Notes: a model not told the origin generated them from the letters alone. A stretch of 64,000 nt of DNA from Guyanagaster necrorhizus (GCF_019112545.1 NW_025064896.1:431198-495197); one strand, 5' to 3'. Shown: positions 1-12,141, numbered from the stretch's first letter. Program-made: numbers and translations.

Positions 1-1836
1 TTGTTGTATTGGAAAGCAGCTAAGGCCAGCCACTCTACTCAGTCATTCTGTCGATAATTGATGAATAATCAGAGATATTTCTTGATTTTCTAGTTGATTC
101 ACTCCATCTGTCTATCAGTTTGGAGATGATATGTGGTGGATGTTCAGAAGATAATACAAGTTGTTGAGGGATTTTAAGATGAATTGTGAGCTCCAATTGG
201 AAATAACAACTTGTGACATACCATACTTGGCATAAACTTTGTCATGGAGAATTTTGGCCCATTTTTCTAACATCAGCTCCATTGAGCATGTGACCAAGAT
301 GATTGCCTTAGAGAAGCAATCAACAGTTACTAGTATAGTATCATAACTATTGCAATTGAATAGTCTAGTGATCATATCCACCAAGATGTAGATCTATGGT
401 GCTTGAGAGATCTCATTTGGGTGGAGTGGCACTATATGTGATTGAGTTGATGCCTTCCCTCATTAGCATGTTTCACATCCCTTTACATAGTGCTCTATGT
501 CTTGGCCCATTTTTAGCCATCAATATTTCTGCAGTATGAGTTTCTTGGTTTTAGCAATTTTCAAGTGTCCTGCCATGATATGATCATGGCAGGTGGCAAT
601 GATCTCTCCTTGGAGTTGCTGATTCTGTGGGATATAGATTCATCTATCATAACAGATCAGTCCTCCCTCTTTTATCATTCCTTGTTTGTGATTCAGGAAT
701 GAGGCCATGCATTAGTTCCATTTGCTATTATTCCATGTCACACTCTTGATTCACTTGTGGATATCCTCTTCTGTTGGCATTATCATTGCCTGAAAGTATT
801 CAGGCTTTAATAACACCATTCTCTCATTGTCATCACTCCTCTGATTGTGATTAGCTCATCAGCTGAGCAGATCTGCCTTTTTATTTGTGATGCCTGCTTT
901 ATAGTGGAGTGTATAATCATATTTAGAGAGTTATATAATTCAGCATGCCTGTCACCAATTGAGTTTTTGGAGGAGTCAGAAGTATTAAAGGTTCTGGTGA
1001 TTGGTTCAGATCTCAAAGATCTATACTGCTCCAATCAGATAGTGGCACCATTCTAACAGAGCAAGTATAATTGCCAAGAGTTTCTTATCATAAATCTTGT
1101 AGTTGTATTCTATGATAGTGAGTGTCTTGGAGAAGAAGGCTATTGGTCACTATTTTCTGTCTTGCTTCTGTGAGAGTATCACACTGACCACTCCTTCACT
1201 TGAGTTGGTCTCTACTCTGAATTTCCTGTCCTGTGTTAGTATTGCTAGGATGACATTCTCAGCAAATCATCATTTAAGATCATTGAATATAGTTTGCTGG
1301 GAGTGTCTCCAACTCCATAGAGCATTGCTGGTTAATTGCATCATTAGGCAAACAATCTTGCTGTAGTCCTGAATGAACTGATGGTAGAAATTAGTGAATT
1401 CTAAAAAGAATTATAATTTCTTTTTCTTTATTGGCACTAGCCACTCTGTCATTCTGGCCACCTTTACCAGGTCTATTTATATACCTTCTTCACTGATGAT
1501 TGCTCTGAGATATTTCATTTCTAGGACTTTAAACTCATACTTCTCTGCTTTGAGAAAGAGTTTGTGCTTTTTCATCAGCATAAGTACCTGCCATACCAGT
1601 TATCAGTGTTCTTCATGGTTCCACAATATAATAAGAATGTTGTCAAGGTAGATTGTGACCTTTCTGGTGATGATGAGATCTTTGAATATATTATTCATCA
1701 TCCATTGAAAGGTTGCTGGTAAGTTTGTCAACCTGAAGAATATGACTGTCAGCTTAAACAGTCTTTGGTTGATTCAGAAGGCAGCCTTCCATTTGTTGCT
1801 CTCCTTGATTTGTATATTATTGTACCCTCACCTGAT
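1..1836 (-). mobile_element. Ty3/gypsy relic copy A (integrase, RNase H, RT), 3' part
   Basis: This is a decayed pol gene read on the minus strand. The integrase core is at about 115-384 (residues around MITRLFNCNSYDTILVTVDC), RNase H at about 800-1340 and reverse transcriptase at about 1340-1836. The RT active site reads YLDN instead of YLDD near 1641-1655, so the second catalytic Asp is lost. Every domain carries stops and frameshifts. CpG is almost absent. The left end is cut by the window and the right end is interrupted, inside the RT motif before GYNNI, by the LTR of copy B. The rest of copy A is not found elsewhere in the window. The family assignment is firm from alignment to element D at 37663-45763. 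Confidence 0.85.
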
Positions 1837-2283
1837 TGTTAGATCCAAGCATCACATGAGCAAAACCATGTGATAAACAAAAGCTACCTCACACTTTGGA
1901 TAGTCATCTGAGTTCACTGATGTGATTTGTGGTTGATGTGTCACAAGGCCAAGGGTTTGGCTCGAGAGTAGAATAGTATGAATAAACTTTAGCTTGAAGC
2001 TGGGGATTACCCAGCAAGTGAGCCTTCTTAAATACAATTTGTAGTCTACTATTAATACTCCATGCTTATTGTGTGTCCATCTGTCCTTGGAGCTCATTGT
2101 CCTTAAGTATCATTACCATATATAAAAGGCTGATTGTGCATTTGTTGCAGGTTGTTGGTTGCATTGAAGAACCATGATGAAGTCAGCTTATTGTGATGAC
2201 AAAGCTTTCCATGGTCCTAAGTGCTTTGTATTTTGATGCCTTGACTAAGCATAAAATAGAGGTTTGATAGAAAAATCATAACA
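1837..2283 (-). repeat. 3' LTR of gypsy copy B
   Basis: This 447-bp LTR starts TGTTAG and ends ATAACA on the plus strand and aligns over its length with the element D LTRs, including the conserved AGCTT-AGCTAA stretch past the TATA-like box. It sits inside the RT region of copy A. The copy B internal end (PPT-like cctcctt read on plus) follows directly at 2284. The left flank is CTGAT. The matching right-hand target duplication cannot be checked because copy B lost its 5' end. Confidence 0.8.
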
Positions 2284-5200
2284 TTACCTCCTTATTAAGA
2301 CCATCATTCTGATGGTTTAATTTAGAGATAATTCATAGTTATGAATGGTCTCATCAGCATTTATTGCCTTTTTGTTTACCCATTGGTTTGACTCTGATCC
2401 ATATCCTTTCCAACTAATCAGGTAATTGACCATAGTTGTCATCTCCCTTCCTTTTGCTTTGACTTTTTACAATTTATAGTTGAGGACTTGGTTGACTTTG
2501 TAATGTTCTTCATCATTGATGAGGTCCAGGGGAGGTGGTGGTGGTTTTTGTTGGTTGGGAAATGTGGGTGTAACATAAGGTGTCAATAATGCTTTATTAA
2601 AGATGTCATGTATTTTTCAGGTCACTGAGAGGTGCAGCTTATAAGCACTTGCACTGACCTTGGTAATAATGCTGAATGGCCCTGTCTGCTTGTCAGTGAG
2701 TTTGTGCTTGAGGCATGGCAGATGGAGGTTGGTGGTGTCAAGCCAGACCTTGTTGTTGGCTTGGTATATGTGAGCCAGCCAGCAGTGTTTGTTATACTGT
2801 TTTGTCATAGTGGCTGCAGCTTTTTCAAGGGTGTTTTTTGTTTCTGTATGGATGGCTTTCATCATTGTGGCAAAGTCTACTGAGGCTGGCATAGTTGTGT
2901 GGTGATGTTCAGTCTGCACAATATTTAGATGCCTCCTATAGTTAACAAAGAAGGGTGTTTTTCCTATCGCTGAGAGTATGTGGTTGTTCTGTTGAAAGGC
3001 AGCAAGCACTAGCCATTTGGCCCAATCATCTTAGTGGTAATTAATGAAAAGGTGAAGGTACTTTTCCACTTTCTGATTCACATGTTCAATCTGCCCATCT
3101 GTTTGAGGGTGGTATGCAGTGGAGGTGTTCTATTTGATGTTTAAGAGGTGATAGAGATCATCTAGAAACTTTGAAATGAACTGAGGTCCTCTGTCTGAGA
3201 TGACCACTTGAGGCATGCCATACTTGGCATAAATCTCATCATGAAGGATCTTTGTCCATCCTTCAGATGTTAGTTCGGTTGAACATGCAATCAGGATGAT
3301 CACTTTTGAGAAGCAATTAATGATGACAATGATGGCATCATAACTGTTATATTCAGAGAGTCCAGTGATCATGTCAATGGAGATGTGGGTCTATAGTGAT
3401 GAAGGGCCTTCATTTGGATGGAGAGGAGCTGCATAAAATTGTGTCGAGGACTTTCCTTGTTGACAGGCCTTACAAGCTTTGATGTATTGGGTAATGTCAG
3501 TGCCTAACTTTGGCCACCAATATTCACAGAGCACCAGCTTCTTGGTTTTGATAATGCCAAAGTGCCCAGCAGTGGTGTGATCATGATGCATCTCGATGAT
3601 CTTGCCCTGCAGTCCTGGGTCCCAGGGAATATAGATCCTCTCATCATAATAGATCAGTCCCCCTTCCTTTGTCATTTCCCATTCATGATTCAAGAATGGG
3701 GCTACCCATTGATCCCATTTATGGCTGTCACAGATGGCACTCTTGATTTGTTTGTGGATCTCCTTCTCTTTGGGCATGATCATGGCTTGAAAGTGTTCAG
3801 GGCACAACAGTATTACACTCTTGTTATTGTTTCCACCTTGGTCATGATCTGCCCTCTGGCTTAGGAGGTCAGCCTTTTTATTTGCTGTCCTAGCTTTGTG
3901 GTGGAGAGTGTATTGGTATTGGCTGAGTTCCATTACCCATCTGGCTTATCATCAGTTCAGCTTCTGAGATTGTCAGAAATACTAGAGATTTTGGTGGTCA
4001 GTCCAGATTTTGAAGATTTCAACAGTACCTATCAAGTAGTGCTGCCATTCTTCTAATGTGAGCATGATGGCAAGCAATTCTTTGTCATAGATTTCATAAT
4101 TCTGCTTCATTATTGTCAAGGCTTTAGGGAGAAATGCAACTGGTCACCATTTTCCCTCTTGTTCCTGGGAGAGTACAGTGCTGATGGTGCCTTTACTTGA
4201 ATCTGCCTCCACTCAGAATTTCCTCTCCTGTGTTGGGATTGCAAGTATGATGTCCTCTGTTAGCCATCTTTTTAGATCATTGAAGGCTGACTGTTGGGAT
4301 AGCCCCTATCGCCATGGGGCATTTCCAGTGAGTTGAGTCATTAGTCAGACTACCTTGCTGTAGTTGTGGATAAATTGTTAGTAGAAATTGGTAAAGCCAA
4401 GGTGTTAGGCCCAAGCGTCACATGGACTGATACACGTGATAAACAGATGTTCCTTCGCACTTCGAGGAATCACCTGAGTTCACTTATATGTATATCCGAA
4501 CGGTGTGACTCAAGGTCAATAGTAGACTCGAGGTAGAATGGTGTGAATAAACTTTAGCTCGAAGCTGGGGTATACCAGTGAGAGCTGTCGGTCTTAAATA
4601 CTATACAGGTATCGCTAAGAATACAACTACTTATTGTGTCGTTCTGTGTCCATGGTGCCCGTTGTCCTTGAGCACCGTTGTTGTACATAAGAGTAATTGT
4701 GCGTCGTCGAGCGTTGTTGTATCTGGGCGGCTCAGTTGTGCTTACTAAGCCTTTCCCATGGTCTCGTGTCCTGACTAAGCATAAATAGGGGCCAAGGAAT
4801 AAGAAAAAAGGAAAAATCGTAACACAAGGAATGATTGAAGTTCCTTTTTCTTCATTGGTATCAGCCATTCAGTGACTCTGGCAACTTTGATGGGGTCCAT
4901 GCATATACTCCCTTTGCTAATGATGACTCCAAGGTACTCAGTTTTGAGTATCTCAAATTCACACTTCTCCACTTTGAGGAATAATTTGTGCTTTCTCATC
5001 AGTGTCAACACTTGTCAGACTATCCTTCAATGTTCTTCTTTCATCTTTGACATGATGAGGATGTCGTCAAGATATATGGTCACCTTCCCAGTGGTGATGA
5101 GATTTTTAAAGATGTCATTCATCATCCATTGGAAAGTGGCAGAGGAGTTCGTGAGTCTGAAGAATATTACCATGAGTTCGAAAAGACCACAGTTGGTTTG

Positions 5201-5714
5201 AAAGGCTGCTTTCTACTTATCCCTCTCCTTGATCCATATGTTATTATATCCCCATCATACATCAAGTTTGGTGTAGTATCATACCCCCTGGAGTTTATCC
5301 ATTAACTCCAAAATTAACAGTAGTGGATAATGGTTTTTGATCATCATCTTGTTTAGTTTGCAGTAGTCCTGTACTGGACAAAGCTTCCCATCCTTCTTTT
5401 TGATGAAGAAGAAGAGCAATGCCATGAGGGACTTGGAGGGTCAGATCCTCCCACTAGACAAGTTCTCATCAAGGAACTTGTCAAGTTCCTGTTGTTTGTT
5501 TACTTCTAGCAAGTAGATTTTGCAGTTGAGGTTTGCATTGGCATTTGGGATGAGCTCAATGGTGTAATTCCAGGGTTTGGGTACTGGCAACTTGTCAAAG
5601 CTCTCCTTCTCAAATAGATCTCAGAAGTTCTGAGCTCATTCTGAGACTATCTCTTTGAATGTTTTTATTTCCTTCTGCTCATTGGCCTTGGCAGCAAGGT
5701 TGTTGGCATGATAG
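2284..5714 (-). mobile_element. Ty3/gypsy relic copy B (chromodomain to RT), split by a solo LTR
   Basis: Read on the minus strand from right to left, RT lies at about 4070-5700, RNase H at 3391-4000, integrase at 2617-3372 and the chromodomain tail at 2300-2530. The integrase keeps an HHCC-like zinc region (GHFG, then CKACQQGK near 3470-3560) and the D-D core (ISDRGPQF near 3185-3210). The RT keeps YLDD (near 5068). Several residues that are TGA in element D are Cys or His here, which fits CGN codons decaying in different ways. The copy is interrupted by a solo LTR at 4403-4824 and, after HANNL near 5700, by the 1406-bp repeat. It cannot be functional. Confidence 0.85.
4403..4824 (-). repeat. 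Solo LTR with CAAGG target duplication
   Basis: The unit is 422 bp, bounded by TGTTAG and GTAACA, and flanked on both sides by CAAGG (4398-4402 and 4825-4829). The RT frame of copy B resumes on the far side. It is an LTR of the same family as element D, left after LTR-LTR recombination. It still has many CpGs, including an intact TTAGCTCGAAGCT at 4554-4566, in strong contrast to its CpG-starved host copy, so it is the younger insertion. Confidence 0.93.
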
Positions 5715-7120
5715 TGATATGCAGGCTATATGTCCAGCTCTATAATTTGCAAATTCTGCATAACACACTAGAATATGCTAGTAACTGAGGATCATTAGCC
5801 AGTAGAGGACTATGGCTGAGGCTCCAAGCTGATAGTCATGCTAGTCACCAATACTAAGTCCAAATTGGACTTTGTAAAATAACATGGTCTAAGGATAAAA
5901 ATCCTAAGTCAGATTTGAACTTAGAAAAGTTCAGCACCACACCTTGGAAAATACTAAGTCCAAGTTGGACTTAGAAATGGTACCTCAAATGGGGCCAATT
6001 CTACATGCCACTAAGACAAGTATATTCTAACACAGCTAGAGGTATAATACCATAGCCAGTTGTGGAGTATTGAGTAGAGATAGCATCATTCAGGAGCAGT
6101 AAGAAGTGAGACCCAATGATCTGTGGCTAGCACTGTGAGTTTTGACTCAAATGCCTAAGTCCAAATTTTCTAGGTATCAGGTGACCTAAGGGACTTAGAA
6201 TTGAGAGGAATAGAGTGGATAGGACCGGTTGACTGGGTCTGATCGATTGAGCTACTAAGAATAACTCAGAGGATTAAAACTCTGAGTAGACAGAAAGGAG
6301 TTAGGTACTCACAGGCACTGTAGGCTTAAAATAAAGCTGTGCGGTGGCCAGGCGGGTCTGGGAAAGCCTAGAGGAGTCCAGGAGTGCTGTCATTCTGGAA
6401 TAATGGCATGATTCCGCTTTAAACAGGAGAAATATTATTTTGAATGCTTTATTTATAGATTCTATACCTGTTGTTGGTGTATAAAAGAAGGGAATGGGGG
6501 GAAAATAGCAAGCAAGCGACCCACCCCCGCATTCAGGCCTTCTAGCCCACTGTAGCTAGTCCCTGGGACAATGGATTTTGAGTTCTGCTTCGACTTAGTG
6601 ATTTATTTAAGTTGCTTTGTCACTTAGAGAGAGGATTGGATTGGAATAATAACTGTATTTTGGATTTTGGATTAATTTGGGTTCCAAACTATAAGGGTTT
6701 TGGCATCAGAATACAAGTTCTTTGGTTTTGAGGACTGCTAGCCTGCCAAGAGTGCAGCTAGTCAAGCCTAAGTGCTTGATAGACTTAGTATTTGGGTTTT
6801 GGGGTTCATTGGGTTTTGGAATATTCTAAGTTGATTTAGAGCGCAATTTGGCGTTCATTCTGAGTCCTAATTATACTTAAACATTGCTATAAACTACTCT
6901 CATGAGTATTGCATCTTTGAAAGCAAGATAGAGTTAAATAACTGTCTTTATTGACTGTTTCTTTGATTTTACTTAAGACTGCAAGAGTGCTTCTATTGTA
7001 CTCAAAACAACTAACCTCAACTGTATTTGGTGATTGTGTATTGAGTGGTTAGGTGTTGGTGTTTGAGAGTTCATTCCTCATTCACTTCTCTTAGTCACTT
7101 AGAAGTTACCAAGCACATCA
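5715..7120 (+). repeat. 1406-bp LTR-like unit, left arm of a large inverted repeat
   Basis: The unit begins TGATATGC and ends CACATCA, so it has TG...CA ends with a short inverted terminus (TGATRTG). Its reverse complement is at 7615-9020, the same length, with only a handful of differences seen, mostly transitions. It has no coding capacity. A TATA box (tataaaag, about 6480-6487) stands in the middle and a set of phased palindromes stands upstream of it, which fits a U3-R-U5 layout. It interrupts copy B between the protease (right) and RT (left). No clear target duplication was found. It is most likely a solo LTR of another retrotransposon family. Confidence 0.8.
5854..5974. promoter_or_regulatory. 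Three 21-bp palindromes at exact 50-bp spacing
   Basis: Palindromes with half-site CTAAGTCCAA start at 5854, 5904 and 5954. The third is perfect, the other two are slightly decayed. A related half-site starts at 6155, about 200 bp (four periods) further, and another pair of half-sites (cctaag, ggacttag) is near 6185-6200. The array lies about 500 bp upstream of the TATA box of the 1406-bp unit and is repeated in inverted orientation in the right arm. Dyad symmetry with fixed spacing suggests binding sites for a dimeric protein; the binding role is inference. Confidence 0.55.
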
Positions 7121-7614
7121 ATGGATTGCCCAAATGCATATTTCTTGTTGGATGTTGACTGCTAGGATGGTCTCTCCATCCTCCATCTCTTCATTCCACC
7201 AGTCATCAGGATCTTCATTGGGCAACTCAAAAGGGATTTTTCAGCATCTGCATCATGCAAAGGTTATCTTCCTGGTCTTCCAGTTGATCAGCAGATTGTG
7301 CCTGATCAGCCAGTCATATCCAAGGAAGACTTCTTTTGTGCCTTAGTCTGTGACTGCCAAGTTGATTCATTCCGAGTGATCCCTGATTGTGAGCCTAAGC
7401 TCTATGAATTCAGTGATTGAGCTGGCTTGATTTTTTGTTCCATCAGCATTGTAGATGGGGATTGGGGCAGCAGTAGCCCAGGTTGGGAGCTTGTGCTTGT
7501 CAATGAAAGCCTGGTTAATGGAACTCCCCATGCACCCACTGTCAATTAGTGTGGTTACTGTGTGGATAGAGTGAGCTATGAGAGTCTCGATCTGTGCTTT
7601 TGCAAGCAGGTCAT
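7121..7614 (-). pseudogene. Copy B gag-pol protease fragment (hairpin loop)
   Basis: This 494-bp spacer between the two inverted arms encodes, on the minus strand, the aspartic protease region of copy B: LIDSGCMGSSINQAF with the DSG active-site triad, then ELPNEDPDDWW toward the RT linker. It lines up with element D at about 41836-42300. It is continuous in gene order with the copy B RT on the left of the left arm, showing that the arm is an insertion in copy B. Confidence 0.8.
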
Positions 7615-9020
7615 TGATGTGCTTGGTAACAGCTAAGTGACTAAGAGAGGTGAATAAGGAATGAACTCTCAAACACCAACACCTAACCACTCAATACACA
7701 ATCACCAAATACAGTTGAGGTTAGTTGTTTTGAGTACAATAGAAGCACTCTTGCAGTCTTAAGTAAAATCAAAGAAACAGTCAATAAAGACAGTTATTTA
7801 ACTCTATCTTGCTTTCAAAGATGCAATACTCATGAGAGTAGTTTATAGCAATGTTTAAGTATAATTAGGACTCAGAATGAACGCCAAATTGCGCTCTAAA
7901 TCAACTTAGAATATTCCAAAACCCAATGAACCCCAAAACCCAAATACTAAGTCTATCAAGCACTTAGGCTTGACTAGCTGCACTCTTGGCAGGCTAGCAG
8001 TCCTCAAAACCAAAGAACTTGTATTCTGATGCCAAAACCCTTATAGTTTGGAACCCAAATTAATCCAAAATCCAAAATACAGTTATTATTCCAATCCAAT
8101 CCTCTCTCTAAGTGACAAAGCAACTTAAATAAATCACTAAGTCGAAGCAGAACTCAAAATCCATTGTCCCAGGGACTAGCTACAGTGGGCTAGAAGGCCT
8201 GAATGCGGGGGTGGGTCGCTTGCTTGCTATTTTCCCCCCATTCCCTTCTTTTATACACCAACAACAGGTATAGAATCTATAAATAAAGCATTCAAAATAA
8301 TATTTCTCCTGTTTAAAGCGGAATCATGCCATTATTCCAGAATGACAGCACTCCTGGACTCCTCTAGGCTTTCCCAGACCCGCCTGGCCACCGCACAGCT
8401 TTATTTTAAGCCTACAGTGCCTGTGAGTACCTAACTCCTTTCTGTCTACTCAGAGTTTTAATCCTCTGAGTTATTCTTAGTAGCTCAATCGATCAGACCC
8501 AGTCAACCGGTCCTATCCACTCTATTCCTCTCAATTCTAAGTCCCTTAGGTCACCTGATACCTAGAAAATTTGGACTTAGGCATTTGAGTCAAAACTCAC
8601 AGTGCTAGCCACAGATCATTGGATCCCACTTCTTACTGCTCCTGAATGATGCTATCTCTACTCAATACTCCACAACTGGCTATGGTATTATACCTCTAGC
8701 TGTGTTAGAATATACTTGTCTTAGTGGCATGTAGAATTGACCCCATTTGAGATACCATTTCTAAGTCCAACTTGGACTTAGTATTTTCCAAGGTGTGGTG
8801 CTGAACTTTTCTAAGTTCAAATCTGACTTAGGATTTTTATCCTTAGACCATGTTATTTTACAAAGTCCAATTTGGACTTAGTATTGGTGACTAGCATGAC
8901 TATCAGCTTGGAGCCTCAGCCATAGTCCTCTACTGGCTAATGATCCTCAGTTACTAGCATATTCTAGTGTGTTATGCAGAATTTGCAAATTATAGAGCTG
9001 GACATATAGCCTGCATATCA
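7615..9020 (-). repeat. 1406-bp LTR-like unit, right arm of the inverted repeat
   Basis: This is the reverse complement of 5715-7120. Seen differences include gtGGGATcc against gtGAGACcc and two sites near 8725-8755. The left edge abuts the copy B protease and the right edge abuts the integrase C-terminal tail of copy C, so this arm sits at a join between two different gypsy copies. The phased palindromes recur in the opposite order at about 8760-8880. Confidence 0.8.
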
Positions 9021-10267
9021 TCAGGTGATGAAGGTGGTGGCTGTTTCTGATTAAGAAATGCCAGGGCAATGTATAGTATCAACAGAACTTCATTAAATAT
9101 GTCATGAATTTTCCAGTGTGTCAGAAGACATAGATGGTAGGTGGACACTCTAACTTGTCAGATTATAATGAAGAGGCCTGTTTGCTTGTCATCTAATTTA
9201 CACTTCAGATGAGGGAGGTGGAGGTTGGTTGTGTCCAACCAGACCTTGTCATTTGGGAAGTAGTGGTATGCTGGATGGCAATGTTTATTATACTAGTTTT
9301 TCATTGCAGCTGCTGCCTTTTCAAGGATGATACAGGTTTTGTTATGAATCTTTGTTATGGTATTGGCAAATTCTGCAGATGCCAGTGTGGTAGTATATGA
9401 CCATTGGGTCTGAGCAATGTTAGAGTGTCAGCTGTAGTTGACAAAGAATGGTGTTTTACCTGTGGCAGCATGGACTTGGTTATTGTGTTAGAATGCTACT
9501 AGAGCCAACCATTCTATCCAGTCATCTTATTGGTAATTAATAAAAAGTTGCAAGTACTTTTTGACTTTTTGATTCACCCTCTCTGTCTGACCATCTGTTT
9601 ATGGGTGATATGCTGTTGAGGCATTATGATGTATGTTGAGGAGCTTGTATAAGTCATCCAAGAACTTAGAGATAAATTGAGGTTCTCAATCCAATATTAC
9701 TGTTTAGGGCATTCTATACTTTGTGTATACTTCATTGTGGAGGATCTTGGTCCATCCTTCTGATGTCAACTCAGTAGAACATGTGATCAGGATGATTGCC
9801 TTAAAGAATTAATTGATGATGATAATTATAATATCATAGCTATTATATTCTGGGAGTCTGATGATCATGTCCACTGAAATATGAGTCCACAGGGATCTGG
9901 GTACTTCATTTGGGTATAGTGGGGCAGCTTATGCCTGGGTTAAAGACTTGTCTCATTGGCAGATTTTATATGCCTTGACATATCATTCAATGTTCTGACC
10001 TATCTTGGGCCACCAGTATTCATGAAGGACCAGTTCTTTAGTCTTAGTGATTTTGGGGTGTCCAGCAGTTGTATGATCATGGCAAGTGGTGATGATCTCC
10101 TCTCATAATGCTTGGTCTTGTGGAATGTAGATCCTCTCATTGTAGTGAATTAGCCCTCCTTCCTTTGTTATTCTCTATCCATGATTTAGAGATGGTGCTA
10201 TCTGCTGGTTCCATTTTCCAGAGTCTCTTGTGGCACTTTGGATGTGCTCATGAATTTTCTCCTTCAT

Positions 10268-12141
10268 TGAAGAGGATCTGAGTGCACACAAGGTGAAAAT
10301 GGACACAGCAGAGCACTATCCACTGACCACACTCACACCAATACACACACAAAACTCTTAGTTTATGGGGGGATTATAATACAATAAAAGTAGTAATCAA
10401 CAAATATAATTGTCTTCTTCAATGAATCCACAGTGCATGAACAGTAATAGCATGCTTACAACAGTCCTAGATCTCTCTAAGTCTCAAAGCTTTTTGTTTT
10501 ATCAAAACAAGAGGTGGCAACAGGTGTTGCTGGACCTCAAGGCAAAGGGTACTGCAGCTCAATACAATACATCAAAACACTCCCACAAAACCCTCAAAAT
10601 ATCCTAAGCACAGCTCAGATCACCTCAAAATTCTTAACACACACAATACATGACTCAAAGCTTTGCACTCTAAGCAGAAACCAATCACAAACACATTTAC
10701 AAGTGCCAAAGAGCACAGATCTCTGTTCACAAGTTTCCAAACTGATTATAGACCCACAGGATTCAAACCTATGTGATCCAGAGACATAAAACACAACAAA
10801 ACACTATCCAACAGACCAAAAGGTTTGAACCTCTGCCAATCTGCAGAAATAACACAAAAGTGCACACTAATTAAGCTAAAGGGTTTGAACCTCTGCCACT
10901 TGTAGTGTCATGCATCACAAATACCTCAAAAACTCAAGATGATGCCCTGCAGACACTGCTCTCTTATTCTCAGATTAGAGCATGATCTAAAACCTCTTAT
11001 CAAACTGGACTCAAGTCCTTTGTAAGCTTCAATGCCTCACTCAGTTCTCAAAGTGCTCTCAATGACATCTAATAATGCATTTATTCTCTCACCCAAAGTT
11101 ACAAATACAAACCCAGAGCTAGAGTGCAAGGCTTTCTGTGTCCAATACACTGCAACTGTGGGAGTCAGAAACTTATATTCTATTTATATAATACTATATT
11201 TAAATACTCTACTGTGGTACTTACTAATACAATCCTACTATGGTATTTTCAAAGTGTGGAACTCTGTGCCAGATCCTGTGGGTATTATTCATGTGCATAT
11301 CACAGTTGCCATGCTTATTCTCTTCTGTGCCAGGACTGCACAATGCTTCCTTGCTAGCTGACCTCAGCTAGCTAGCCTAGCCAGATCTGCTTGCTTTCTC
11401 ATTTCTCTAGTGACACATTCCTGACAGTGGTAAACTGTTCCAGACTCTCAGGGTTATCTTCTATGTCTGGAGTCAGTCACAATAGGTATGTTCTCTTTTT
11501 CAGTGTCTCAACATTCCCTCCAGCTCACAAAATGCACTGCTTCTGGCCTGACATGCATTAATTAACTCATCTAATATAGTATGTATTATATCTCAGTATG
11601 ATGCAGAGTCTCTCACTGTGTTAAGCATGCTAAGGCACTGTAAGTATGTGTGCAAGTCTCTAAGTAGTACATGTGCTATTCATCTCTGAGGGTAGTATTC
11701 CTCTATTTATTCTTTTGTTGCCATCATTTCATTTCTCCATTTAGCACCCAGTTATTCAGATACCTTTTTTTGGGTCTGAGTTCTCTGTTCTAAGGTGTGT
11801 CCTATCAGTGCATCAATGGCTGTGCATTCTCAATCAATGTGATCAGAATTGCTGATCATATTTTGATTATATTCTTTTTATGTTTAGCATGCCCCCTTGT
11901 AATGGTATTGGCATGTTTAAGGCCAAGCACTGGAACCTCACATGCAATCTAACCCCTCTGATATTAGTCTGCTACTAGACCATGCACTCTGCTCCTTGTT
12001 ACTTCAGTTTAGCCTTATGATAGCTAGGTTTCTGTGCACTCTTATCCTATTCTCAGTTATGTGCTTACTGGACTGAAATGTCATCTATGTATTCTCAATT
12101 TTTGCAATTTTACATGCCTGAACATGGAGAGAGCATATCAC
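10268..12141 (-). mobile_element. Unknown 1.9-kb insert in copy C, possibly an LTR
   Basis: The pol frame of copy C reads up to FWAMIML on the right side (about 12150-12190) and resumes with MKEKIHEHIQ on the left (about 10245-10270), so the DNA between is an insertion. Read on the minus strand it begins TGATATGC, like the 1406-bp unit, and ends CTTCA, giving TG...CA ends. Both interior edges resemble the ends of the 1406-bp unit loosely. No open gene is seen. It contains a 17-bp direct repeat (ggtttgaacctctgcca at 10822 and 10882). Edges may be off by a few bases and no clear target duplication is seen. Confidence 0.5.

Noticed and set aside
2632..3864. Plus-strand frames at 2632-2883 and 3562-3864 as genes
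   Set aside because: They are antisense shadows of the integrase and RNase H of gypsy copy B.
5715..9020. Foldback DNA transposon with long terminal inverted repeats
   Set aside because: The loop and both flanks are gypsy DNA and the arms have LTR-like TG...CA ends, TATA box and no transposase. Two inverted LTR-like units fit better.
10822..10898. Repeated ggtttgaacctctgcca as tRNA B-boxes with a decayed CpG
   Set aside because: Only two copies 60 bp apart and no A-box or arms; treated as a short direct repeat.
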